Shown one piece after another: positions 26,891 through 36,420 of a DNA stretch of 64,000 nt (within the stretch, counting starts at the first letter, position 1; every line of letters starts with the position of its first letter). Source of the DNA: Tabrizicola sp046569765. GTDB lineage: Bacteria; Pseudomonadota; Alphaproteobacteria; Rhodobacterales; Rhodobacteraceae. The position numbers and the translations under genes were made by a program. The notes under the pieces were generated by a model. It searched no databases. It saw nothing but the letters and a program-made list of their open reading frames with translations, and was not told the DNA's origin. The stretch spans positions 52,572-116,571 of the forward strand of contig JBKHWC010000002.1 in NCBI GenBank assembly GCA_046569765.1. Direction: 5' to 3'.

Positions 26891-29299
26891 GTGCTGGACA
26901 AACCCGTGACCGACCTGAGCGTGACCCCGAACCTGTTGCAGGCCGACATCCTGCGCCACCTGACCTTCACGGTCGGCAAGGACGCCCCCCACGCCAGCGT
27001 GCATGACTGGCGCCTCGCGCTCAGCCATGCGATCCGGGACCGGATCGTCGAACCCTGGTTCACCTCGACCCGCCGTACCTGGGCCCAGGACCACAAGCGC
27101 GTCTACTACCTGTCGATGGAATTCCTGATCGGCCGGTTGCTTGAGGACGCGACAATCAACCTCGGCCTCTACGACGCCGCGCAAGATGCGATGGCAGCCG
27201 TGGGCGTCGACCTCCGCGCCGTGATCGACGACGAGCCCGACGCTGCGCTGGGGAATGGTGGCCTTGGCCGGCTTGCGGCCTGTTTCATGGAGTCGATGGC
27301 GACGCTGGGCTGCCCAGCCTATGGCTATGGTATCCGCTACGAACACGGGCTCTTCCGCCAGCACTTCGACCACGGCCGCCAGGTCGAGACGCCCGAGAAC
27401 TGGCTGGCCCAGGCCCACCCCTGGGAATTCGCCCGCCCCGAAAGCGCCTATACCGTGGGGTTCAAGGGCCATGTCGAGACCCGCGACGGGCGTGAGGTCT
27501 GGGTCCCGCAGGAAACCGTGACGGCCGAGGCGTTCGACACGCCGGTCATCGGCTGGCAGGGAAAATGGGCCAACACGCTGCGGCTTTGGGGGGCGAAGGG
27601 GACGACGAATTTCGATCTCGAACGCTTCAACCGGGGCGATTATACGGCCGCTGCGGAACCGGAGACTTTGGCGCGCACGTTGTCCCGGGTGCTTTATCCC
27701 GATGACACCACCTACCAGGGCAAGGAATTGCGCCTGAAGCAGGAGTTCTTCCTGACCTCGGCGGCCCTGCAGGACATCCTGCGGCGGTTTCTCTCGAACC
27801 ACTCTGACCTGCGCGCCCTGCCGAAGCATGTGGCGATCCAGATGAACGACACCCATCCGGCCATCGCGGGCCCCGAGCTGATCCGGCTTCTGTCGGACGA
27901 CCACGGCCTGCCCTTCGATGAGGCGCTGACCATCGCGCGGGCCTGCCTGGGGTATACCAACCACACGCTTCTGCCGGAAGCCCTTGAAAAGTGGGCAACT
28001 TTCACTTTCGGCAACGTCCTGCCGCGCCACATGCAGATTGTCGAGCGGATCGACAGCTGGCACCGCCGCGCCTATCCGAACCGGCCGCATTACGTCGGCA
28101 TCGTGAAGCATCAGGAAGTGCGGATGGGGGAACTGGCCTTCATCATGTCGCACAAGGTCAACGGCGTCTCGGCGCTCCATTCCGATCTTGTGAAGCAGAC
28201 GCTGTTCCCCGAGTTGAACGTGCTGCACCCGGGCCGGATCATCAACCAGACCAACGGCGTGACTCCCCGGCGCTGGCTGCGGATGGCGAACCGGCCGCTT
28301 TCAGCGCTGATCACCCAGACCATCGGCGCGGGCTGGGAGGCCGATCTCGACCGTCTGCGCGAACTCGAGCCGCAGGCAGAGGACGCAGGCTTCCGCGAGG
28401 CGTTCGCCGCCGCCAAGCGGACGAACAAGGTGCAGCTCTCGAACTGGATCGGGCGTGAGATGGGGATCGAGGTCAGCCCGGATGCTCTCTTCGACGTCCA
28501 GATCAAGCGGATCCACGAATACAAGCGGCAGTTGCTGAATATCCTGCAGACCATCGCGCATTGGCACCGGATCCGCTCGAACCCCAGGGAAAACTGGGTC
28601 CCGCGGGTCAAGATCTTCGGCGGCAAGGCCGCGCCGGGCTATGCAGTGGCAAAGGAAATCATACGCCTTATCAACGATGTGGCGGTCCTTGTTAATTCCG
28701 ATCCGGCGACGAAGGACCTGCTGAAGATCGTCTATCCGCCGAATTACAACGTGACCATGGCCGAACGGGTGATCCCCGCCGCCGACCTGTCCGAGCAGAT
28801 CTCGACAGCGGGGAAAGAGGCCTCGGGTACCGGCAACATGAAGTTCATGATGAACGGCGCACCCACCATCGGCACACTCGACGGCGCGAATGTCGAGATA
28901 TTGCATGAGGTTGGGGCCGAGAATTTCTTCCTCTTCGGCCTGACCGCCGATGAGGTGTCGAAGCGCCGCGAGGATCCCGAACATGCCCGCAAGGCGATCG
29001 AGGCCAGCCAGCCCTTGATGGATGTCCTGCAGATGATCGCCGAGGGCCGCTTCTCGCCCGATGAGCCGGGCCGCTATCATCAGCTCGTTCACCGGGTCTG
29101 GCACCACGACTACTTCCTCGTCGCCAGCGATTTCGCCGCCTACCACGCCGCGCAGGGCGAGGTGGACCGCGCCTATGCCGATCCGGCGCGCTGGTGGCGG
29201 ATGGCGGCGCTGAACACGGCCCGCAGCGGGTTCTTCTCCTCGGACCGGACGATCCGCGGTTACATGGACGAAATCTGGCAGGCGACATCCGCGCTCTGA
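26891..29299 (+). CDS. glgP: Glycogen/starch/alpha-glucan phosphorylase
   Basis: The 802-residue enzyme releases glucose-1-phosphate from glycogen using pyridoxal phosphate; K651 in GTGNMKFMMNGA is the expected Schiff-base lysine. Other family blocks are YYLSMEFLIGRLL, ALGNGGLGRLAACFMESMA, YGYGIRYEHGLFRQ, MNDTHPAIAGPEL, QTNGVTPRRWL and RIHEYKRQLLN. The GTG start at 26891 is chosen because GAAGGA sits just before it and the N-terminus then has family length; the frame opens 16 codons earlier. It is the first gene of a six-gene glycogen operon. Confidence 0.94.
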   Translation: MLDKPVTDLSVTPNLLQADILRHLTFTVGKDAPHASVHDWRLALSHAIRDRIVEPWFTSTRRTWAQDHKRVYYLSMEFLIGRLLEDATINLGLYDAAQDAMAAVGVDLRAVIDDEPDAALGNGGLGRLAACFMESMATLGCPAYGYGIRYEHGLFRQHFDHGRQVETPENWLAQAHPWEFARPESAYTVGFKGHVETRDGREVWVPQETVTAEAFDTPVIGWQGKWANTLRLWGAKGTTNFDLERFNRGDYTAAAEPETLARTLSRVLYPDDTTYQGKELRLKQEFFLTSAALQDILRRFLSNHSDLRALPKHVAIQMNDTHPAIAGPELIRLLSDDHGLPFDEALTIARACLGYTNHTLLPEALEKWATFTFGNVLPRHMQIVERIDSWHRRAYPNRPHYVGIVKHQEVRMGELAFIMSHKVNGVSALHSDLVKQTLFPELNVLHPGRIINQTNGVTPRRWLRMANRPLSALITQTIGAGWEADLDRLRELEPQAEDAGFREAFAAAKRTNKVQLSNWIGREMGIEVSPDALFDVQIKRIHEYKRQLLNILQTIAHWHRIRSNPRENWVPRVKIFGGKAAPGYAVAKEIIRLINDVAVLVNSDPATKDLLKIVYPPNYNVTMAERVIPAADLSEQISTAGKEASGTGNMKFMMNGAPTIGTLDGANVEILHEVGAENFFLFGLTADEVSKRREDPEHARKAIEASQPLMDVLQMIAEGRFSPDEPGRYHQLVHRVWHHDYFLVASDFAAYHAAQGEVDRAYADPARWWRMAALNTARSGFFSSDRTIRGYMDEIWQATSAL

Positions 29300-29320
29300 C
29301 GCGCTTTCGGGAGGGGACGC

Positions 29321-31492
29321 ATGGCCAAGACGACACTGGATCAGGGCGCGGCCGAGGCCATCGCCGGCGGCTGGCACGGCGATCCCTTCGCGGTGCTGGG
29401 TCCGCACAAGGTCGCCCAGCGCTGGGAAGTGCGTGCCTTCGTCCCCGGGGCCGAGCGGCTTTGGGTGTTGACCGGCAAGGCCGAGGTCGAGGCGCAGGTC
29501 TTTCCGGGAATTCCGGGGCTGTTCATCGCTGCCATGACTCGGAAGGCCAACTACAAGTTCCGCGCCGAAGGCCATGGAAAGACGTGGGAATTCGATGATC
29601 CCTATCGCTTTGGCCCAGTCTTGGGGGAGATGGACGAATACCTTCTGGGCGAGGGCACCCATCGCCGTCTCTGGCAGGCGCTTGGCGCACATGTGATCCG
29701 CCATGAGGGCGCTGAGGGTGTCCACTTCGCCGTCTGGGCGCCGAATGCCGAGCGGGTGTCAGTGGTTGGAGATTTCAACGTCTGGGACGGGCGACGGACT
29801 CCGATGCGGCGGCGCGGCGCCACAGGGGTGTGGGAGATCTTCATCCCCGGTCTGGGCGAGGGCACGGTCTACAAGTACGAACTCAGGGGACCGGGCGGGG
29901 CCCTGCTGCCCCTGAAGGCCGATCCGGTGGGGTTCGGCTCTGAACATCCGCCTGCAAATGCCTCGGTTGTAAGGACAATTCGGGGCGACTGGAAGGACGG
30001 CGACTGGCTGGCCGACCGGGCCCGACGGCACAGCATCGACGCGCCGATTTCCGTTTACGAGGTGCATCTCGGCTCTTGGCGGCGCGCGCCTGGCAACCGG
30101 ATGCTCAGCTACCGGGAACTGGCCGAGCAGCTGGTGGACTATGTCGCCGACATGGGCTTCACCCATATCGAATGTCTGCCGGTCAGCGAATATCCCTTTG
30201 ACGGATCCTGGGGGTACCAGCCGATCGGGCTTTTCGCCCCCACGATCCGCCACGGAACGCCCGAGGAATTCCGCGCCTTCGTCGACGCGGCGCACCGCAA
30301 GGGCCTTGGCGTGATCCTGGACTGGGTGCCAGGTCATTTCCCGACGGACGCACATGGGCTGGGCCGCTTCGACGGCACCGCGCTTTACGAACACGCCGAC
30401 CCGCGCGAGGGGTTCCACCAGGACTGGAACACGCTCATCTACAACTACGGCCGGGTCGAGGTGAAGAACTACCTGGTCAGCAACGCATTGTATTGGCTGG
30501 AGGAATACCACATCGACGGGCTGCGGGTGGATGCTGTCGCGTCCATGCTTTACCGCGATTACTCCCGCAAGCATGGGGAATGGATCCCGAACAAGGACGG
30601 CGGCCGCGAGAATTATGAGGCGATCGATGTCCTGAGGTCGATGAACATCACGGCCTATGGTGAAGTGCCGGGGATCATGACGGTGGCGGAGGAGTCGACG
30701 GCTTTTCCGGGGGTCAGCCGTCCGGCCAACTGGGGTGGCCTTGGGTTCGGCTTCAAGTGGAACATGGGGTGGATGAACGACACCCTGAGCTACATGGAAA
30801 AGGACCCTATCTACCGGAAGTACCATCACGGCCAGATGACCTTTGGCCTCGTCTATGCCTGGTCCGAGAATTACGTCCTGCCGATTTCCCATGACGAGGT
30901 GGTGCATGGGAAAGGCAGCATGCTGGCCAAGATGCCAGGCACCGGGTGGGAGAAGTTCGCCAACCTGCGCGCCTATTACGGCTTCATGTGGGCGCATCCG
31001 GGCAAGAAACTCCTCTTCATGGGCCAGGAGTTCGCGCAAGGGGCGGAATGGAACCATAATCAGAGCCTCGACTGGCATCAGCTTGATATTGCTGAACATC
31101 AGGGCGTCCAGCGCCTGGTCCGCGACCTGAACCGGATCTACCGCGAGACTCCGGCGCTGCATGTCAACGACTGCCGCCCCGAAGGCTTTGACTGGATCGA
31201 GGCGCATGACGCCGATGCAGGCGTGTTCGCCTGGGTGCGCAAGGGCAGGCCCGGGGACAAGCCGGTGGTCGCGGTGGTCAACATGACTCCGCTGGAACGC
31301 AGCTACCGGCTGGGCCTGCCGCAGGAGGGGACCTGGCGCGAGATCCTGAACACCGATGCCGAGGCTTACGGCGGGGGCAACCGTGGCAACCTGGGAGGGG
31401 TGGTCACGGAAAAGACGCCCTGGCACGGCCAGACGCAATCGGCGCTTGTCACGCTGCCGCCGCTATCGGCAGTCTATCTGCAACAGGACTGA
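29321..31492 (+). CDS. glgB: 1,4-alpha-glucan branching enzyme
   Basis: The 723-residue GH13 enzyme makes alpha-1,6 branches in glycogen. It has two N-terminal sandwich regions (the second, CBM48-like, at about 110-220 with VHFAVWAPNAERVSVVGDFN), then the catalytic barrel with nucleophile D404 in DGLRVDAV, acid/base E457 in VAEESTAFPGVS and the SHDEVVHGKGS segment. These positions match Escherichia coli GlgB almost one for one. The gene starts 21 bases after glgP. Confidence 0.96.
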   Translation: MAKTTLDQGAAEAIAGGWHGDPFAVLGPHKVAQRWEVRAFVPGAERLWVLTGKAEVEAQVFPGIPGLFIAAMTRKANYKFRAEGHGKTWEFDDPYRFGPVLGEMDEYLLGEGTHRRLWQALGAHVIRHEGAEGVHFAVWAPNAERVSVVGDFNVWDGRRTPMRRRGATGVWEIFIPGLGEGTVYKYELRGPGGALLPLKADPVGFGSEHPPANASVVRTIRGDWKDGDWLADRARRHSIDAPISVYEVHLGSWRRAPGNRMLSYRELAEQLVDYVADMGFTHIECLPVSEYPFDGSWGYQPIGLFAPTIRHGTPEEFRAFVDAAHRKGLGVILDWVPGHFPTDAHGLGRFDGTALYEHADPREGFHQDWNTLIYNYGRVEVKNYLVSNALYWLEEYHIDGLRVDAVASMLYRDYSRKHGEWIPNKDGGRENYEAIDVLRSMNITAYGEVPGIMTVAEESTAFPGVSRPANWGGLGFGFKWNMGWMNDTLSYMEKDPIYRKYHHGQMTFGLVYAWSENYVLPISHDEVVHGKGSMLAKMPGTGWEKFANLRAYYGFMWAHPGKKLLFMGQEFAQGAEWNHNQSLDWHQLDIAEHQGVQRLVRDLNRIYRETPALHVNDCRPEGFDWIEAHDADAGVFAWVRKGRPGDKPVVAVVNMTPLERSYRLGLPQEGTWREILNTDAEAYGGGNRGNLGGVVTEKTPWHGQTQSALVTLPPLSAVYLQQD

Positions 31493-31531
31493 ACAGAGGC
31501 GGCGACGGCCGCCCATCCGGGGAGGGATGCG

Positions 31532-32803
31532 ATGAAACCAAGACCGAACCAGCGGCTGTCCTCACAGGCGATGGCCTTCGTGCTGGCCGGAGGGCGCGGC
31601 AGCCGCCTGAAAGAGCTGACCGACCGGCGTGCGAAACCGGCGGTCTACTTCGGCGGCAAGACCCGGATCATCGACTTTGCGCTGTCGAATGCGCTGAACT
31701 CGGGCATCCGCAAGATGGCGATCGCGACGCAGTACAAGGCGCACAGCCTGATCCGGCACGTCCAGCGCGGCTGGGGCTTCTTCCGGGCCGAGCGGAACGA
31801 ATACCTGGACATCCTGCCCGCCAGCCAGCGGATGGACGAGGTGAACTGGTACCGCGGCACGGCCGACGCCATTGCGCAGAACATCGACATCATCGACAGC
31901 TACCAGGTGAAGTATGTGATCGTGCTGGCGGGCGACCATATCTACAAGATGGATTACGAGGTCATGCTGCGCCAGCATGTCGAGCAGGGGGCCGACGTGA
32001 CCATCGGCTGCCTGACCGTGCCGCGGAAGGAAGCCAGCGCTTTCGGGGTGATGCATGTCGACCAGACCATGCGGATCACCGATTTCCTGGAAAAGCCGAA
32101 GGACCCGCCCGCGATCCCCGGCGACCCCGATCATGCGCTGGCCAGCATGGGGATCTATGTCTTCGACTGGACCTTCCTGCGCGACCTTCTGATCCGCGAC
32201 ATGCAGGACGACAATTCCACCCACGACTTCGGCTTCGACCTGATCCCGCAGATCGTGAAGAACGGCAAGGCCGTGGCCCACAAGTTCGCCGACAGTTGCG
32301 TGACCTCGGGCCTGGAGACCGAGCCTTACTGGCGCGACGTGGGGACGATCGACGCCTTCTGGCAGGCCAACATCGACCTGACCGATTTCACGCCCAAGCT
32401 CGACATCTACGACAACGCCTGGCCGATCTGGACCTATGCCGAGATCGTGCCCCCCGCCAAGTTCATCCATGACGAGGACGGCCGCCGCGGGATGGCGATT
32501 TCTTCGCTCGTCTCGGGCGATTGCATCGTCTCGGGGTCCGAGGTGCGGAATTCGCTCCTGTTCACGGGGGTAAGGACGCACAGCTATTCCAGCCTGGAAC
32601 ATGTCGTGGCCCTGCCGCAGGTGACCGTCAACCGCCGCGCTCAGTTGAAGAACTGCGTGATCGACCGTGGTGTGGTGATCCCCGAGCGACTGGTCGTGGG
32701 CGAGGACCCGGAAGCTGACGCCAAATGGTTCCGCCGGACCGACAGCGGGATCGTGCTGATCACGCAGGACATGGTGGACGCGCGGGCCAAGGCCCTGGGC
32801 TAA
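31532..32803 (+). CDS. glgC: Glucose-1-phosphate adenylyltransferase
   Basis: The 423-residue ADP-glucose pyrophosphorylase catalyses the committed, allosterically controlled step of glycogen synthesis. Seen are the nucleotide-binding LAGGRGSRLKELTDRRAKPA (residues 18-37), the substrate loop AGDHIYKMDYEVML, FLEKPKDPPAI with the glucose-1-phosphate lysine, and a C-terminal left-handed beta-helix region with SGSEVRNSLLFTGVR. The N-terminal RPNQRLSSQAM carries arginine expected at the activator site. It lies between glgB and glgA in the operon. Confidence 0.97.
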   Translation: MKPRPNQRLSSQAMAFVLAGGRGSRLKELTDRRAKPAVYFGGKTRIIDFALSNALNSGIRKMAIATQYKAHSLIRHVQRGWGFFRAERNEYLDILPASQRMDEVNWYRGTADAIAQNIDIIDSYQVKYVIVLAGDHIYKMDYEVMLRQHVEQGADVTIGCLTVPRKEASAFGVMHVDQTMRITDFLEKPKDPPAIPGDPDHALASMGIYVFDWTFLRDLLIRDMQDDNSTHDFGFDLIPQIVKNGKAVAHKFADSCVTSGLETEPYWRDVGTIDAFWQANIDLTDFTPKLDIYDNAWPIWTYAEIVPPAKFIHDEDGRRGMAISSLVSGDCIVSGSEVRNSLLFTGVRTHSYSSLEHVVALPQVTVNRRAQLKNCVIDRGVVIPERLVVGEDPEADAKWFRRTDSGIVLITQDMVDARAKALG

Positions 32804-32866
32804 GGACTGGACCCGGCCCGGAGGCTTCGTTACCTCCGGGCTGGAAGCATCTGAAAGGCAAGACGA

Positions 32867-34291
32867 ATGGGCGGTCGGGTTCTGTCGGTGGCCTCGGAAT
32901 CTGTGCCTCTGGTGAAGACCGGAGGGCTGGCCGATGTGGTGGGCGCACTGCCTGCTGCCATGGCCGCAACAGGGTGGGAGATGCGGGTCCTCATCCCCGC
33001 CTACCGCGCCTTGCGCGCCCAGGCCCAAGGCTGGCCCGTGGTCTGGGAAGAGGGTGATCTCTGGGGCGGTCCCGGCCGGGTCCTGGCGGGAGAGGTTGCG
33101 GGTCTTTCCCTGCTCCTCCTCGACGCGCCCCATCTTTATGACCGAGAGGGCGGGCCCTATGCCGGTCCGCAGGGCGAACACCCCGACAACGCCATCCGCT
33201 TCGCCGCCCTCAGCTGGATCGCCGCCCGCATCGCGCGCGAGGGGCTGGACGGGTGGAAGCCCGACATCCTGCACGCGCATGACTGGCAGGCAGGGCTTGC
33301 CCCGGCCTACCTGGCCTATCACGGGTCGGGCGGCTGCAAATCGGTGATGACCATTCACAACATCGCCTTCCAGGGCTGGGCGCCCGCGCACATGCTGGGC
33401 ATCCTGCGCCTGCCGGGCCATGCCTTCCACCCCGAGGCGCTGGAGTACTACGGCGGCATCTCCAGCCTGAAGGCCGGGCTGATGACCGCCGACTGGATCA
33501 CCACCGTCTCGCCGACCTATGCCGCCGAACTCATGCGCGAGGAATTCGGCATGGGTCTGCAAGGCGTGATCGCCACGCGTGGCCGGGTCGTCTCGGGCAT
33601 CCTGAACGGGGTGGACACCACGGTCTGGGACCCTGCGAAGGAAGCGCCGGGCTTTGACCGCAAAACCATCGCTGGCAAGGCCACGGCCCGCGCCCGCCTG
33701 TGCGAGGAGTTCGGGCTGGACGTGCCCGGTCCGCTTGCCATCGTCGTCAGCCGCCTGACCGACCAGAAAGGGATCGACCTTCTGCCCCAGGTGATCCCTG
33801 ATTTCATCCTGGGTGGCGGCGGGTTGATCGTCCTTGGCTCGGGCGACGCGGGGATGGAGGGTGCAGTGCGCCATCTTGCCGACCGTTTCCCCGGCCGGGT
33901 CGCGGTGCGGATCGGCTATGACGAGGGGTTGAGCCACCGTCTCTTTGCCGGGGCCGATGCTGTCCTGGTCCCCAGCCGGTTCGAGCCCTGCGGCCTGACC
34001 CAGATGTACGGCCTGCGCTACGGCACCTTGCCGGTCGTCAGCCTGGTGGGGGGGCTGGCCGATACGGTGATCGGCGCCTCGCCCGCCACCCTGGCGGCCG
34101 GGGCGGCGACGGGGGTGACCTTCCACCCGGTCGATGCACTGGCCTTCGGGCAGGCGCTGCAAAAGCTGCTGGAGCTTTACCGCCAGCCCAAACTTTGGTC
34201 GAAGCTGCGCGCCAATGCCATGGCTCATCCCGTGGGGTGGGAGGCCAGCGCCGCAGCTTACGCCGGGCTATACGAAAGGCTGACGGCGTGA
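32867..34291 (+). CDS. glgA: Glycogen synthase (ADP-glucose)
   Basis: The 474-residue GT5 glycosyltransferase elongates alpha-1,4-glucan from ADP-glucose. The KTGGLADVVGALP motif (residues 17-29) binds ADP-glucose; HAHDWQAGLAP, the C-terminal Rossmann part with SRLTDQKGIDLL, and SRFEPCGLTQMYGLRYG with the catalytic glutamate are present. Its stop overlaps the glgX GTG start (GTGA). Confidence 0.97.
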   Translation: MGGRVLSVASESVPLVKTGGLADVVGALPAAMAATGWEMRVLIPAYRALRAQAQGWPVVWEEGDLWGGPGRVLAGEVAGLSLLLLDAPHLYDREGGPYAGPQGEHPDNAIRFAALSWIAARIAREGLDGWKPDILHAHDWQAGLAPAYLAYHGSGGCKSVMTIHNIAFQGWAPAHMLGILRLPGHAFHPEALEYYGGISSLKAGLMTADWITTVSPTYAAELMREEFGMGLQGVIATRGRVVSGILNGVDTTVWDPAKEAPGFDRKTIAGKATARARLCEEFGLDVPGPLAIVVSRLTDQKGIDLLPQVIPDFILGGGGLIVLGSGDAGMEGAVRHLADRFPGRVAVRIGYDEGLSHRLFAGADAVLVPSRFEPCGLTQMYGLRYGTLPVVSLVGGLADTVIGASPATLAAGAATGVTFHPVDALAFGQALQKLLELYRQPKLWSKLRANAMAHPVGWEASAAAYAGLYERLTA

Positions 34292-36420
34292 CAGCGCAGA
34301 CCGTCTCGCCCCCCGCGCGGCTTGCGGGCCATGCGGTGGGCCCCGGTCGGCCCTGGCCGATGGGGGCCTCTCTGACCGGGGACGGGGTCAATTTCGCGGT
34401 GTTCTCGGCCCATGCCGAGCGGATCGAGCTGTGCCTCTTCACCCCCGACGGCCGCAAGGAGCTGTGCCGCCTGCCGATGATCGAGCGGGACGGCGATATC
34501 TGGCACATCCATGTCGGAGGGCTGACCCCCGGCACGGTCTACGGCTTCCGCGCCCACGGGCCCTATGCGCCGGAACAGGGGCACCGCTTCAACCCCAACA
34601 AGCTGCTGCTTGACCCCTACGCGCGGGCGCTGGAGGGGCGGCTGAAATGGTCCGACGCGCTGATGGGCTACAAGATCGGCAGCCCGCGCGGGGACCTGTC
34701 CTATGACACCCGCGACAGCGCCTTTGCCGTCCCGAAGGCCGTCGTCACCGACCCTTCCTTCAGCTGGGGCAACGACCAGTCGCCCCGCACCTCGCGCGTC
34801 GACAGCCTGATCTACGAGGCGCATGTCAAGTCGATGACCGCCCTGCATCCCGGCGTCGAGAAGGGGCTGCGCGGGACCTATCTTGGCCTGTCCTGCGATG
34901 CGGTCATCGACCATCTGCACAAGCTGGGCGTCACCGCGATCGAGCTTCTGCCGGTCCAGGCCTTCATCGACGACCGCTTCCTTGTGTCGAAGGGCCTGCG
35001 CAACCACTGGGGCTACAACACTCTTGCCTTCTTCGCCCCCGAACCTCGCTACATGTCGAAAGGCGCGTTGTGGGAGTTCCAGACCATGGTCCGCCGCTTC
35101 CACGCCGCCGGGATCGAGGTGATCCTGGATGTGGTCTACAACCACACGGCCGAGGGCGACGAATGGGGGCCGACACTGGCCTTCCGGGGTCTCGATAATG
35201 CCAGCTACTACCGACTGGCGGCGGGCGGGCGCTATTACGTCAACGACACCGGCACCGGCAACACGCTGAACCTGACCCATCCGATGGTCCTGCGCATGGT
35301 GATGGACAGCTTGCGCTACTGGGTCGAGGAGGTCCACGTCGACGGCTTCCGCTTCGACCTCGCCACCGTCCTTGGGCGCGAGGCGCATGGCTTCGACCCG
35401 CAGGGCGGCTTTTTCGACGCGATCCGGCAGGACCCGACCCTCTCTCGCGTGAAGCTGATCGCCGAGCCCTGGGACATCGGCCCTGGCGGCTATCAGCTGG
35501 GGGCCTATCCGCATCCGTTCCACGAATGGAACGACAGGTTCCGCGACGGGGTCCGCCGGTTCTGGCGGGGCGATGCAGGCATGACCCGGGTCCTTGCCGC
35601 GCGCGTTCTGGGCAGCGCGGAACGCTTCGACCATTCCGGCCGCGCCGCCACCTCGTCGATCAATTTCGTGACCAGCCACGACGGCTTCACGCTTGAAGAC
35701 CTGGTCAGCTACACGATCAAGCGCAACTTCGCCAATGGCGAGGACAACCGCGACGGCCATCACGAAAACCATTCAGACAATCTGGGGGTGGAGGGGCCGA
35801 CGAAAGACCCCAGGATCCTTGCCGCCCGCGCCCTGCGCAAGCGCAATCTCCTCGCAACGCTGTTCCTTTCACAGGGTGTCCCGATGCTCTTGGCTGGCGA
35901 CGAGATCGGTCATACCCAAGGCGGCAACAACAACGCCTATGCCCAGGACAATCAGACCTCGTGGATCGACTGGTCCAACCCCGACCGTGATCTCGCCGCC
36001 TTCGTCGCCCGCCTCTCCGCGCTCCGCCGCTCGCTTCCCGTCCTGCGCCAGCGCCGTTTCCTGCACGCCCGCAAGCGCCACTCCGACGGCCTGCCCGACG
36101 TGATCTGGCGCCGCGCCGACGGCACCATCCCGCACTCCGAGGACTGGCACGACCCCGCCTTCCGCTGCCTCTGCGTCGAGCTTCGGATGCAGGCCGAGGG
36201 CGGCGATCCCGACCCGACCGCCGTCTTCGCCGTCCTCAACACCGGCTCCGCGACCGCGCTGCATCTGCCGGAAACCGCTCCGGCCTGGGAATTGTTACTG
36301 GACACGACCCGCCCAGACCACGGCCCCGAGGGCCGCCCCTCGGACCTGGCCCAAGCGCCCGCGCAGTCTGTCCTGCTTTTCCGGTCCCTGACCGGCCATC
36401 CCAAGGGAGGCACCCCATGA
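34288..36420 (+). CDS. glgX: Glycogen debranching enzyme
   Basis: The 710-residue GH13 isoamylase-type enzyme hydrolyses alpha-1,6 branches of phosphorylase-limit glycogen. It has an N-terminal CBM48 (GVNFAVFSAHAERIELCLF) and a catalytic barrel with DVVYNHTAEGDEWGP, nucleophile aspartate in VDGFRFDLATVLG, acid in LIAEPWDIGPGGYQLG and FVTSHDGFTLEDLV. The GTG start overlapping glgA is preferred over the earlier start of the open frame, which would lie inside glgA. The stop overlaps the pgm start (ATGA). Confidence 0.95.
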   Translation: MTAQTVSPPARLAGHAVGPGRPWPMGASLTGDGVNFAVFSAHAERIELCLFTPDGRKELCRLPMIERDGDIWHIHVGGLTPGTVYGFRAHGPYAPEQGHRFNPNKLLLDPYARALEGRLKWSDALMGYKIGSPRGDLSYDTRDSAFAVPKAVVTDPSFSWGNDQSPRTSRVDSLIYEAHVKSMTALHPGVEKGLRGTYLGLSCDAVIDHLHKLGVTAIELLPVQAFIDDRFLVSKGLRNHWGYNTLAFFAPEPRYMSKGALWEFQTMVRRFHAAGIEVILDVVYNHTAEGDEWGPTLAFRGLDNASYYRLAAGGRYYVNDTGTGNTLNLTHPMVLRMVMDSLRYWVEEVHVDGFRFDLATVLGREAHGFDPQGGFFDAIRQDPTLSRVKLIAEPWDIGPGGYQLGAYPHPFHEWNDRFRDGVRRFWRGDAGMTRVLAARVLGSAERFDHSGRAATSSINFVTSHDGFTLEDLVSYTIKRNFANGEDNRDGHHENHSDNLGVEGPTKDPRILAARALRKRNLLATLFLSQGVPMLLAGDEIGHTQGGNNNAYAQDNQTSWIDWSNPDRDLAAFVARLSALRRSLPVLRQRRFLHARKRHSDGLPDVIWRRADGTIPHSEDWHDPAFRCLCVELRMQAEGGDPDPTAVFAVLNTGSATALHLPETAPAWELLLDTTRPDHGPEGRPSDLAQAPAQSVLLFRSLTGHPKGGTP

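Noticed and set aside
31562..34228. 888-codon minus-strand open frame
   Set aside because: It is antisense to glgC and glgA, which are unmistakable; its composition (His, Arg, Gly, Ala rich) is typical of a shadow frame.
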